A DNA stretch of 37,119 nt from Pseudomonadota bacterium (GTDB lineage Bacteria > Pseudomonadota > Gammaproteobacteria > Burkholderiales > Burkholderiaceae_C): positions 1 to 37,119 of the forward strand of contig JAEWPH010000001.1 in assembly GCA_023460715.1 (NCBI GenBank), read 5' to 3'. Made by a program: the position numbers and the translations under genes. Each line of letters opens with the position of its first letter. Positions within the stretch are counted from its first letter, which is position 1. Of the stretch, positions 19,851 through 29,463 are shown piece after piece. A model generated the notes under the pieces. The model worked only from the letters and a program-made list of their open reading frames with translations, searched no databases and had not been told where the DNA came from.

Positions 19851-22800
19851 ACAAGCATCTCTATCGGATTGTCTTCAACAAGGCGCGCGGGGCGCTGATG
19901 GCCGTGGCTGAGATCGCCAGCAGCCAAGGCAAGAAAGCAGGAACGACCGGCATGCCCGGCGCATGCGCTTCCGAACTTTCCATCCGGTTGCTTTGCTTCT
20001 CCGTGATGCTGGCCATTGGTTCGGTGAGCATGGTTGCCAATGCGCAGATCGTTGCCGACCCCGGCGCGCCACGTGGGCAGCAGCCGACGGTGCTAAATGC
20101 CGGCAATGGGGTTCCTCTGGTCAACATCCAGACTCCAAGTGCTGCAGGCGTTTCGCGCAACACCTATGGCCAGTTCGATGTGGGCCAGCCAGGTGCCATC
20201 CTGAACAACTCGCGTACCAACACGCAGAGCCAATTGGGAGGTTTCGTTCAGGGCAACCCATGGCTGGCGAATGGCACGGCCCGGGTGATCCTCAACGAGG
20301 TGAATGCCAGCAATCCCAGTCAACTGCGTGGCTATGTCGAGGTAGCGGGCGACCGGGCCCAAGTCGTCATTGCCAATCCTGCCGGCATCAGCTGCGGCGG
20401 GTGCGGCTTCATCAACGCGAATCGGGTGACCCTCACGACCGGCACGCCTATCCTCAATGGCGGAAGTTTGGATGGATACCGGGTACAGGGCGGATCCGTG
20501 AACATCATCGATGGCGGGTTGGACGCCAGCCGGGTGGACTACACCGACATCATCGCGCGGTCGGTGTCGGTCAATGCGGGCATCTGGGCCAACGCGCTCA
20601 AGGTTACCGCCGGCGCCAATGAGGTGACTGCAGACCATAGCCAATCGTCACCCGTGTCGGGGACTGGCGCCGCACCGCAATATGGCATCGACGTTGCCGC
20701 GCTGGGTGGCATGTACGCGGGCAAGATCACCTTGGTTGGAACGGATGCCGGCGTTGGGGTGCGCAATGCCGGTCAGATCGGCGCGACGGCAGGTGACGTG
20801 ATCGTGACGGCCGACGGCCGTCTGGAAAATCGGGGGCGTCTCACGGCCAGCGCAGGCGTGCGCGCAGATTCCAATGGCGGCATTGCCAACAGCGGTACGG
20901 TGTACGCCCAGGGGGATACCCAACTCAACAGCCGGGGTGACATCGACAACACGGGCACGATCGTTTCGGGCGGCAACACACAGATCGCAGCCGCGGGCCC
21001 CGCGGGCAAGGTCAACAGCCACGCGGGCTCCGTCATGGGGGCGGGCGTACAGGCGGACGGCACGCTGGGTGGCAACGCCTCACTGCAAGTGCGCTCTGAC
21101 AACCAGTTGGCTGCGCAAGGGCAGAACCTGGCCAGTGGCGACGTTGTGCTGGAAGGCGCAGACCTTGAACTGGCAGGGAGTCAGACCAGTGCCGGCAATC
21201 TCGCGTTGACTGCGCGCACTGGAGGGATTGATGCGAGTGGCGCGAGTCTGTTCGCACGTCAGAGCTTAATTGCCAGTGCGGCCCGCACCTTGAGCACCGA
21301 TGGCGCTAGCGCTTCGGCGCAGCAGTTGCAGTTGGCGGCGAGGGACTTGTCGAACGTGGGCGGCGAGATTCTGCAGACCGGTGCGGGAGACTTGTCGGTG
21401 CGCTTGCCCGGAACTCTGGATAACACGCGCGGGCGTATCGCGTCCAACAGTGCGGCGCTGTCCCTTGGTGCGCAGGCGCTCGTCAATGTGCAAGGTCGCA
21501 TTGAGCATGCTGGCGCAGGGGATCTGACTGTCGACGCGAACACGGTAGATGGTGCGCAGGGCACCATCGTCACCAACGGCGGTCTGGCGTTGAGGACTCA
21601 GACGGCTACGCTTGACGGCGCGAACACCGTCGCGAATCGCGTGCAGATCGATGCCGCCAATTTGTCCCATCGGGGGGCGACATTGGTGCAGACGGGAACC
21701 ACTGCGGGTGCCGTCAAGGCAAGCAATCGGCTGGACAACAGTGGTGGGACGATCGCTTCCAATGGCGATATCGCTGTCGCTGCAGGCGATTTGAAGAACC
21801 AGGGCGGGACCATTCAGACCTCTGGAGGATCGCTCGATTTGCAAGCCTCCGGCACGGTGGACAACGGCGCGCAAGGCCGCATCAGTGCAGCGGGGAATGC
21901 CACCGTCAATGCCGGCTCGCTTCTTAACACTGGCGGCACGCTCACGGCCGGTGAGAGCTTGCAAGTGCAGGCGTCCGGATTGCTCAACAACGAGCGGGGA
22001 GTGATCGCCGCAAATGGTCTTGCCGATATCAGTGGCGCATCGGTCAAGAACGCGGGCGGGCGCTTGGGCTCGACGCAATCCGGACTGCGCGTCACTGCGA
22101 CCAACGGAGCGATCGACAACACGTCGGGCCGACTGGAAGCTGCACAGAACGTTGACATCAATGCTAGTGGTCTGATGAACGGTCAGGGCACGGTCGCGGG
22201 CAAGGATGTGACAGTGGACACCCGCGGGCAAACGCTGGACAACACTGGCGGGGTTCTGCTGGCCCGGGGTACCCTGGATGTGCAGAGCGGCAAGCTCGTC
22301 AACAACGCCGGGGCCCTGCAAGCAGCAGGGGGGCTTTCTGTAGATACGAACGGGCAAGCGCTGGTCAATACGAATTCGGGTACAGCAGGTGGCATTCTGG
22401 GCCAAAGTAGCGTGGCCTTGCGCACCGGAGAACTGGACAATCAAGAGGGATTCATCGGAGCCAAAGGGGCGTTGACTGTAGAGGCCACGCAGATCGCCAA
22501 CACCCAGGGCGGTCAGATCAGCGGGGAACGCACCGTGCAACTGGCCGCCACCGGCCTGGACAATCAGGGTGGCAGCGTTCAGGCGATGGGCGCCACCACG
22601 ATCGACGTAGGCTCAGGTACTGTCGATAACCAGGGTGGTCTGCTGCGCTCGGGGGATGTCATGGATATCCAGGCAGGGCGGCTGGACAACGCCGGCTCCT
22701 CCGGTGCGAATCAAGGGGTGGGCGCACGCCATGTGGCTGTCACTGCGGATCAGGTGAATAACCGATCAGGCAACATTCTCGCCGACGAGACGCTTTCCAT

Positions 22801-25800
22801 CACTGGTTCTGGCTCCGTCAACAACGCGCAGGGAACGATTTCCTCGGGCCAAGAGTTGCGCATACAAGATCGCAATACGGCAGCGAAGACGCAGACCGTA
22901 GTTAACACGGGCGGCACCCTCATTGCCGGCAAGTCGCTGGCTGTCGACAGTGCCGGCCTCTCCGGCGATGGGCGAGTGCTGTCGCAGGGCGATCTGAGCT
23001 TGGGCCTGACCAGCGACTTCACCAACACAGGGGAGGTCCAGGCCAACGGCAACGCTTCCGTGCAGACATCTGGGCGAGTGACCAACCAAGCTGTGATGCG
23101 GGCTGGCAAGACGCTGACCGTATCCGCGGCCGATATCGACAATCAAGTGGGTGGAGACATCAGTGCCGCAACGACCAGTCTTCGCGCGCAAAACGCTGTC
23201 ACCAACCGTGGCTTGATTGATGGCGGTCAGACCCACATCGATGCTGGCACCATCAATAATCTGGGCACCGGCCGCATTTACGGTGACCACGTGGCGATTC
23301 AAGCGGGAACGCTGAATAACGACGTCGAAGCTGGCAAGGCCGCCGTTATCGCCGCCCGCGAACGCCTGGATATCGGCGCACAGACTATCAACAACCGGGA
23401 ACACGCTCTGGTGTTCAGCGGCGGCGATATGGTGATCGGCGGAACCTTGGATGCCGATCGCCTGGCTACCGGGTCCGCCGGGACCGTGAACAACAACAGT
23501 GCTTCTATCGAGGCGCTCGGCGACTTGGTGCTGGCTGCCGGTCGCGTCAACAACACCGACGAACACTTCGCCACCGCGGTGGAGCAAGGGCCCACGGAGC
23601 GGGTGATCGAGTACCAAGGCTCGGGTTCCCCTAATCGTTACAAGCCAGGGGATCCCGACGTCTATGTCTATAACGACGAGTCAGATCACCTGCACACCCC
23701 AGAGGGTAACTTCGAGAGTTGGACCAAGTACGAGTACGACCGCAGTACCTCGAAGACAGTCATCACCCATGCGGATCCGGGAAAGATCACCTCGGGTGGC
23801 GCCATGCGCATTGATGCTGACACGGTGTTCAACGACAAAGGGCACATCATCGCTGGCGGGGCGTTTTCGGGCCGCATTGGCAGCTTGACGAACGCGATGG
23901 TCGACGGGGAGAGTACCGTCACCGACCGGGGAACTGCCACATCGTTCTGGCGTGACCATGAAAAGGGACGAGATCGTACGGGAAGCTCCAGGACCGCCTA
24001 CGCGCCACCATCCGCCATCGAGCCTATCAAGCTCATGCCAACGGTGTACAAGGAGTTCACCGCGCCCAGCGCCAGTGGCACACAGATCAGCGGCCTTACT
24101 GTTGGCAATGTTTCTCAAGCCGCGCAGGGCTCGGCTCCCGCGGCCGTGGCAATCGGCAATGGGCGCACTGTTGCGCCCATCACTGAGGTGGCGGCCGTGA
24201 ATGGCATCTCGGGTGGACAGGCTGCTGTGGTTCGCACGGGGGGGGCGAGCACGGTGCTTCCGGACAATGCGCTGTTCCGTTTGAATCCAAGCCCCACCGG
24301 GGGCTACCTCGTCGAGACCGATCCGCGTTTTGCAGATTACCGAACCTGGTTGTCATCCGACTACATGCTCTCGCAACTGCGCCTTGAGCCGGACGCGCTT
24401 CAAAAACGGCTGGGGGATGGGTTCTACGAGCAGAAGCTGATTCGAGAGCAAGTGGCCCAACTCACCGGGCGGCGTCTTCTGGATGGCTACGCCAGCGACG
24501 AAGCGCAGTACCGCGCTTTGCTCGACGGAGGCGTCACCTACGCTAAGGAATGGGGCTTGCGTCCGGGCGTGGCGCTGACTCCTGCCCAAATGGCGCAACT
24601 CACCAGCGACATCGTTTGGCTGGTCGAAAAGGAAGTCAAATTGCCTGATGGGGCGACGACCCGGGCGTTGGTGCCGCAGGTTTATGTCCGTGTGAAGCCC
24701 GGAGATATCGATGGTTCAGGCGCCTTGATGGCGGGTCAGACGGTGAACTTGAACGTATCGGGTGACCTGATCAACCGAGGCAGCATCGCGGGCCGGGATG
24801 TGGTGGCGATCACTGCAGAGAACATCAAGAACCTGGGGGGCCGGATCACTGGAGGGGACGTAGCCCTTCAGGCGCAAACCGACCTCTCTAACTTGGGCGG
24901 CATCATCGACGGCAACCAGAGCCTGGCGGTCAGGGCGGGGCGTGACCTGAACGTGGAAACCACGACGCGCAGCAACAGCAACGCGCAGGGCAGCATCACA
25001 AATGTTGGCCGGATGGCGGGGCTTTATGTCACCGCGCCGTCGGCGGGTGTTTTGGTCGCGTCGGCAGGTCGTGATGTGAATCTGTTGGCTGCGCAGATCG
25101 GCAACGCCAGCAACGGCGGGCAGACGGTGGTGGCGGCAGGCAATGACCTGAACTTGAAAACCGTCGAAATCTCCAACTCGCAGTCCCTTCAGTGGGATGG
25201 CAAAAACTGGCGCAAGGACAGCACACAGCAGGAGGTCGGAGCTTCGATCCAAACCAACGGCGACCTGCGATTGTCTGCGGGCAACGATCTGACCGCGCGG
25301 GGAGCTCAAGTAACCAGCGACAACGGCGCTCTCGTCGCGACTGCGGGTAACAACGTGCAGCTTCTGGCTGCGCAGACGTCACGCGAGGTGGATGAAGCCC
25401 ACCAGCACAAGAGCCGGAGCGGCTTTCTGTCGAAGAAGACCATCACGACCCGCGATACGCTGTCGGAGACGACGGCACAAGGTTCAACGCTGTCTGGAAA
25501 CATTACCTATGTCCAGGCCGGCAACGACATCGATGTTGTCGGAAGCAATGTGGTGTCTACGGCCGGAACCACTCTGATCGCCAAGAACGACGTGCGTATC
25601 GAAGCCGCAAGAGAGACGGCAGACGAGCGCCATCTGCGGGACGTGAAGAAGAGCGGGATCTTCAGCAGCGGAGGCATTGGCTTCACCATCGGCAAGCAGC
25701 AACAAAGCCAAGACAACCGGGATGTCAGCGGAACAGCCGCAGCTTCAACCGTTGGCTCCACCGACGGCAGCGTTGCCATCGGCGCGGGCAAGGCATATCA

Positions 25801-28800
25801 GCAGGTCGGGAGCAACGTGCTTGCGCCGAAGGGCGACATCGCCATTCAGGGCGAAACCGTCGATATCGTCGAAGCACAGGAGAGCATTCGTAACACGCAG
25901 GAGTCGAAGTTCAAACAGTCGGGCCTGACTGTTGCTGTCACGGCCCCGGTCATCTCCGCCATTCAGACGGCTCAGCAGATGAGTCGAGCAGCCGGCGAGA
26001 CCAAGGACGCCCGCATGCAAGCGCTGGCTGGCGCCACGACGGCATTGGCGGGCAAGAACGCTGTGGATGCTGTTACAGCGGACCCCCAAGCGGCGGGGGG
26101 TATCGGCATCTCGATTACCGTGGGGAGCTCCAAGAGCGGTAGCAAGAGCACTCAGGACGTCACCCAGGCGGCTGGATCACAGGTCGCGGCTGGCGGCGAC
26201 GTGAGCATCCGCGCCGCTGGCGCTGGACAGAACTCCGATATCACGGTGCAAGGCAGCGACATCAAGGGAGGCGGAGACGTCGCGCTGAAAGCCGACGGTG
26301 ATATTGAGCTGCTGGCCGCCCGCAACGCGAGCGAAATGCAACGCTCTTCCAGCAGCCAAAGCGCGGGCGTCGGGGTGGCCATCACCGTGGGCTCCGGCGG
26401 CGCGGCATTCGGGATCACGGCGAACGCCAGTGGATCGCGTGGCAAGGGCGAGGGTACAGACGTCAACTGGACCAATACCCACGTTACCGCCGGAAATCGG
26501 CTCACCTTGGAGTCGGGCGGTGACACGACGTTGCGCGGCGCAGTGGCCAGCGGCAAGCAGGTTGTTGCCGATGTCGGGGGCAACCTGAATTTGGAAAGCC
26601 TGCAAGACACCAGCACCTATCACTCCAAGGACCAGAGCCTGGGCGGTAGTGTGACCTTTGGCGCTGGGTTCTCAGGAAGTGTCAACTACAGCCAGCAAAA
26701 GATCGACAGTGACTTTGCAAGCGTCACGGAGCAGTCGGGCATCCGAGCTGGTGACGGGGGCTTCCAGGTCAACGTGGGTGGCAATACGGATCTCAAAGGG
26801 GCCGTCATCGCCAGCACGGACAAGGCCGTTCAGGATGGCGCCAACAGCTTGGTCACCGCGACGCTCACACAGAGCGATATCCAGAACCGAGCCGATTACA
26901 AAGGCAGCAGCTTGGGAATCGGTGGCGGTTACAGCGTGGGCAATGGCGGGATGATGCCGATCGGCGGTTCAGGTGCAGCATCGTCCGGCGGAGTTGGCAC
27001 GAATCAGCAAGGCCAGGCCACCACTGGCGGCGACAAGGTGCCGGGCAGCAATCTGCCCACCAGCGGGAACTGGAGCGTCGCACCGCCGGTTGTAATGGGC
27101 GCGGAGGGCAGTGCTAGCACCGTCACGGGCAGTGGGATCAGTGGTGGGGCCATCCGTATCACGGACGAATCTAGGCAGCAGGCGCTCACGGGTAAGGATG
27201 GCGAGCAGACGGTCGCCAGCATCAATCGCAACGTCAGTACCGAGCGTGACAACAGCAATGCCCTCAAACCAATCTTCAACGAACAGGAGATCCAAGCCGG
27301 CTTCGAAATCACCGGTGCCTTCCTGCGCGAAGGAAACGTGTTTCTGGGCAACCGTACCAAAGAGGCTCAAGAGAAAGAGCGATTGGCAACAGATCCGAAC
27401 GCCCGAAATCCAGATGGAAGCCTCATAACCCCTGAGCAGCGTGCTCAGTACGCGCGACAGGCACGGGAGATTAATGACAACTGGGGACCTGGAGGCACGT
27501 ATCGGCAAATTGCCACAGCGCTGATGGCAGGCGCTGGGGGCAATGTGACCGGGGGGGTGGGGAACTTCGTTCAGAACAGCGCCGTGGCCTACCTACAGAC
27601 ACTGGCCGCTAATCAAGTCAAGCAAATCGCGGATGCATTGGACAGCGATACCGCCCGCGCGGCGCTGCACGCTGTCGTTGGTTGCGCTGGCGCAGCCGCC
27701 TCCAGTCAGTCGTGTGCGGTTGGTGCTTTGGGCGCTGCGGGGGGCAGCATCATCAACAACCTGCTCGACCAGATCGACAGGGACAGCGTTACGCCGGCAG
27801 ACAAAGAGGTTCGCTCAAACCTGGTTAGCAGCCTGGTGGCGGGCATCACCGCTGCGGCAGGGGGGAATGCTGCAACCGCCGCAAATGCTGCCCGCATTGA
27901 AACGGAAAACAACCGCTTGGCGACCTCCGCAGAAGTTAAGCGCATCCGACAGCTTTCGAAGGGCGATCCCAAGACCGAGGCTCGCCTGACAGCTGCGATG
28001 TGCGCGTTGATTCACTGCGAGCGTGAGTACCCTGAAGGAAGCCAAGCCTACGAGTTCTATAAGAGCCTGTCGGATCTTGGTGCAAGCGAATCCTTCAAGG
28101 ACGAGCGTGCGCTGCTGGCCAGTCAGAAAGATCTGCAACTGCGAGCAGGCATCTTCCGTGGTGTGAATGTGCAACCCCTTTTCACTTATGACTGGAAAGA
28201 CAGTGTCGGGGATGCAACTGCACGAGTGGACAACGAGTATCAGTTGAGCACGCGGGCATTTGGTGGACTGCAGGCGGTCGGCGGGGGGGCAAGTGCCTTG
28301 GCTGGGGGGTCGATTGCCGCAGGTGGTGCCGCTGCTTGCGCGCCGACGGCGGGAGCAAGTTGTCTGGCAGCTGCTGGTGGCGTCGCACTGACGTTCTGGG
28401 GCTTGGATCAGTACAAAGCTGGCGTAACAACGATGATCAGTGGGCAGCCTCAAGCGACTGTCGGCGGCATCGTTCTACAGCAAGTTTTTGGTATTTCTCC
28501 CGCAGCGGCTGAGCTGCTGTACGGTGTGGCCGGTGGCGTTGGAGGAATTGCAGGGGATCTTGCGCTGCTGAACCGGGCGGGACAGGGCGTGAAAACTGCA
28601 GGCTCTGCACTCGGTAATGCGGAAAGAGGTGTCCTGACAGATGCGAATTTTGCCCAGAATAGAATTAGGTCTGATAGAGCCTTCAGTCCGGATGGTCAAA
28701 AAGTTTACTCAGGATTGGCGGGTAGACCAATCACAACCGTAGATGATTTGGCCGAAGCGTTGAGAAGCGGGGTTATAAAGCCGAGTCAGCTTCCGGTCGA

Positions 28801-29017
28801 TTACGTGGAAATGAATGGAACCCGACTGATTTTGAATACACGGACCTCGACTGCTCTTGAGCAGGCTGGGATTCCCCGTAATCAGTGGTTTGGACGAAAT
28901 CAAACCGGCGTTGAGGCATACCCTGGGAAGACTTTCAACGACTTGGCCGCAGATCAATTGAAGAACAACAACCTCCCGCCGACGGGCGCGGAACAACTTA
29001 AATCAGTACGCCGATGA
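19847..29017 (+). CDS. cdiA: CdiA contact-dependent inhibition toxin / filamentous haemagglutinin
   Basis: This is a giant exoprotein that forms a filament on the cell surface, binds a receptor on neighbours and delivers its C-terminal toxin. It has 3056 residues. An extended signal peptide (MNKHLYRIVFNKARGALMAV, to about 66) leads into the TPS transport domain with NPAGISCGGCGF at 177-188. Filamentous haemagglutinin repeats follow to about 1240. A Tyr/Asp-rich segment and the conserved central domain (about 1465-1615, NALFRLNPSPTGGYLVETDP, GDGFYEQKLIREQVAQLTGR) are the expected receptor-binding/secretion-arrest region. FHA-2 repeats (about 1615-2400) come next. The pretoxin region ends at ETENN (2685-2689), a variant of VENN. 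A Gly/Ala-rich hydrophobic entry segment (about 2804-2925) precedes the toxin (about 2930-3056). The stop overlaps cdiI by 4 bases. Runs of 7-8 G occur in the gene. Confidence 0.95.
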   Translation: MNKHLYRIVFNKARGALMAVAEIASSQGKKAGTTGMPGACASELSIRLLCFSVMLAIGSVSMVANAQIVADPGAPRGQQPTVLNAGNGVPLVNIQTPSAAGVSRNTYGQFDVGQPGAILNNSRTNTQSQLGGFVQGNPWLANGTARVILNEVNASNPSQLRGYVEVAGDRAQVVIANPAGISCGGCGFINANRVTLTTGTPILNGGSLDGYRVQGGSVNIIDGGLDASRVDYTDIIARSVSVNAGIWANALKVTAGANEVTADHSQSSPVSGTGAAPQYGIDVAALGGMYAGKITLVGTDAGVGVRNAGQIGATAGDVIVTADGRLENRGRLTASAGVRADSNGGIANSGTVYAQGDTQLNSRGDIDNTGTIVSGGNTQIAAAGPAGKVNSHAGSVMGAGVQADGTLGGNASLQVRSDNQLAAQGQNLASGDVVLEGADLELAGSQTSAGNLALTARTGGIDASGASLFARQSLIASAARTLSTDGASASAQQLQLAARDLSNVGGEILQTGAGDLSVRLPGTLDNTRGRIASNSAALSLGAQALVNVQGRIEHAGAGDLTVDANTVDGAQGTIVTNGGLALRTQTATLDGANTVANRVQIDAANLSHRGATLVQTGTTAGAVKASNRLDNSGGTIASNGDIAVAAGDLKNQGGTIQTSGGSLDLQASGTVDNGAQGRISAAGNATVNAGSLLNTGGTLTAGESLQVQASGLLNNERGVIAANGLADISGASVKNAGGRLGSTQSGLRVTATNGAIDNTSGRLEAAQNVDINASGLMNGQGTVAGKDVTVDTRGQTLDNTGGVLLARGTLDVQSGKLVNNAGALQAAGGLSVDTNGQALVNTNSGTAGGILGQSSVALRTGELDNQEGFIGAKGALTVEATQIANTQGGQISGERTVQLAATGLDNQGGSVQAMGATTIDVGSGTVDNQGGLLRSGDVMDIQAGRLDNAGSSGANQGVGARHVAVTADQVNNRSGNILADETLSITGSGSVNNAQGTISSGQELRIQDRNTAAKTQTVVNTGGTLIAGKSLAVDSAGLSGDGRVLSQGDLSLGLTSDFTNTGEVQANGNASVQTSGRVTNQAVMRAGKTLTVSAADIDNQVGGDISAATTSLRAQNAVTNRGLIDGGQTHIDAGTINNLGTGRIYGDHVAIQAGTLNNDVEAGKAAVIAARERLDIGAQTINNREHALVFSGGDMVIGGTLDADRLATGSAGTVNNNSASIEALGDLVLAAGRVNNTDEHFATAVEQGPTERVIEYQGSGSPNRYKPGDPDVYVYNDESDHLHTPEGNFESWTKYEYDRSTSKTVITHADPGKITSGGAMRIDADTVFNDKGHIIAGGAFSGRIGSLTNAMVDGESTVTDRGTATSFWRDHEKGRDRTGSSRTAYAPPSAIEPIKLMPTVYKEFTAPSASGTQISGLTVGNVSQAAQGSAPAAVAIGNGRTVAPITEVAAVNGISGGQAAVVRTGGASTVLPDNALFRLNPSPTGGYLVETDPRFADYRTWLSSDYMLSQLRLEPDALQKRLGDGFYEQKLIREQVAQLTGRRLLDGYASDEAQYRALLDGGVTYAKEWGLRPGVALTPAQMAQLTSDIVWLVEKEVKLPDGATTRALVPQVYVRVKPGDIDGSGALMAGQTVNLNVSGDLINRGSIAGRDVVAITAENIKNLGGRITGGDVALQAQTDLSNLGGIIDGNQSLAVRAGRDLNVETTTRSNSNAQGSITNVGRMAGLYVTAPSAGVLVASAGRDVNLLAAQIGNASNGGQTVVAAGNDLNLKTVEISNSQSLQWDGKNWRKDSTQQEVGASIQTNGDLRLSAGNDLTARGAQVTSDNGALVATAGNNVQLLAAQTSREVDEAHQHKSRSGFLSKKTITTRDTLSETTAQGSTLSGNITYVQAGNDIDVVGSNVVSTAGTTLIAKNDVRIEAARETADERHLRDVKKSGIFSSGGIGFTIGKQQQSQDNRDVSGTAAASTVGSTDGSVAIGAGKAYQQVGSNVLAPKGDIAIQGETVDIVEAQESIRNTQESKFKQSGLTVAVTAPVISAIQTAQQMSRAAGETKDARMQALAGATTALAGKNAVDAVTADPQAAGGIGISITVGSSKSGSKSTQDVTQAAGSQVAAGGDVSIRAAGAGQNSDITVQGSDIKGGGDVALKADGDIELLAARNASEMQRSSSSQSAGVGVAITVGSGGAAFGITANASGSRGKGEGTDVNWTNTHVTAGNRLTLESGGDTTLRGAVASGKQVVADVGGNLNLESLQDTSTYHSKDQSLGGSVTFGAGFSGSVNYSQQKIDSDFASVTEQSGIRAGDGGFQVNVGGNTDLKGAVIASTDKAVQDGANSLVTATLTQSDIQNRADYKGSSLGIGGGYSVGNGGMMPIGGSGAASSGGVGTNQQGQATTGGDKVPGSNLPTSGNWSVAPPVVMGAEGSASTVTGSGISGGAIRITDESRQQALTGKDGEQTVASINRNVSTERDNSNALKPIFNEQEIQAGFEITGAFLREGNVFLGNRTKEAQEKERLATDPNARNPDGSLITPEQRAQYARQAREINDNWGPGGTYRQIATALMAGAGGNVTGGVGNFVQNSAVAYLQTLAANQVKQIADALDSDTARAALHAVVGCAGAAASSQSCAVGALGAAGGSIINNLLDQIDRDSVTPADKEVRSNLVSSLVAGITAAAGGNAATAANAARIETENNRLATSAEVKRIRQLSKGDPKTEARLTAAMCALIHCEREYPEGSQAYEFYKSLSDLGASESFKDERALLASQKDLQLRAGIFRGVNVQPLFTYDWKDSVGDATARVDNEYQLSTRAFGGLQAVGGGASALAGGSIAAGGAAACAPTAGASCLAAAGGVALTFWGLDQYKAGVTTMISGQPQATVGGIVLQQVFGISPAAAELLYGVAGGVGGIAGDLALLNRAGQGVKTAGSALGNAERGVLTDANFAQNRIRSDRAFSPDGQKVYSGLAGRPITTVDDLAEALRSGVIKPSQLPVDYVEMNGTRLILNTRTSTALEQAGIPRNQWFGRNQTGVEAYPGKTFNDLAADQLKNNNLPPTGAEQLKSVRR
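24238..24245 (+). repeat. poly-G tract of eight in cdiA
   Basis: Eight consecutive G residues lie within cdiA just before the conserved central domain. Seven-G tracts occur at 27551-27557 and 28283-28289. The frame is intact at all three as sequenced. Tracts of this length can slip in replication, so on/off switching is possible but unproven. Confidence 0.5.
28634..29017 (+). other. C-terminal toxin domain of CdiA
   Basis: Residues about 2930-3056 (from LTDANFAQNRIRSDRAFSP) form the terminal module. Key patterns are YSGLAGRPITTVDDLAEAL, PSQLPVDYVE, LILNTRTSTALEQAGIP and NQTGVE. From memory, modules with NTRTS..L..AGIP..W occur at the ends of many CdiA and Rhs-type proteins, but I cannot assign an enzyme activity. 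GC drops sharply here: 27 of 60 bases at 28801-28860 against 38 of 60 at 26701-26760. Confidence 0.7.
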
Positions 29018-29463
29018 GAATTGCTCAGCCAAAGTTAGTATTTAATCCCTACGAATGGTTGCCGGGTTATGGCGAGTCGAAGGTGGCATTTCGCTCAAGC
29101 GGGGGTGATGCATTAATTGAAATTGAGTACGAAAGGGATACCCTTGATGCTGATGAAAACGAGGTCGTTCTCAATATAAGAAGAGAGATCATTTTTAAAG
29201 GTGCCTCTGTTTTTCTTCGGCTTCCTTTTCCAAGTGCGGAGATTTTCCGATTTGATGGTGATCCAGACGAATTTCGGCTTGGGAGCTTAACGGAGTTCAC
29301 TGATTCCGAGTTGGTCGAGGCAAGCGCTCGGGATCGACTCGCAGTCGCAGGCCACTCGCCCCATCGATTGCGGCACTTCAGCATTCAATTCTTGTCGGAG
29401 AACGTTGCTTTCCATGTGCTGGCAGAGGATGTCTCACTGTCCAGCGAGATTGTTATTGATTAA
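29014..29463 (+). CDS. cdiI: CdiI immunity protein
   Basis: This is the predicted cytoplasmic immunity protein that neutralises the CdiA toxin domain in siblings. The 149-residue acidic product ([20 protein letters not shown]) has no signal peptide or membrane helix and resembles no family I can name. The call rests on position: its ATG overlaps the cdiA stop by 4 bases, the universal layout for CdiA/CdiI pairs. Size and acidity also fit. The gene is AT-rich (23 GC of 60 at 29161-29220), like the toxin end of cdiA and unlike the rest of that gene, so the two were probably acquired together. Its stop codon overlaps the stop of the convergent kptA. Confidence 0.82.
   Translation: MRIAQPKLVFNPYEWLPGYGESKVAFRSSGGDALIEIEYERDTLDADENEVVLNIRREIIFKGASVFLRLPFPSAEIFRFDGDPDEFRLGSLTEFTDSELVEASARDRLAVAGHSPHRLRHFSIQFLSENVAFHVLAEDVSLSSEIVID

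Noticed and set aside
21000..23500. Repeating short motifs that could suggest a CRISPR or tandem array
   Set aside because: They are the degenerate protein repeats of the CdiA filament (N.GG.I...), with no identical repeats or regular spacers.
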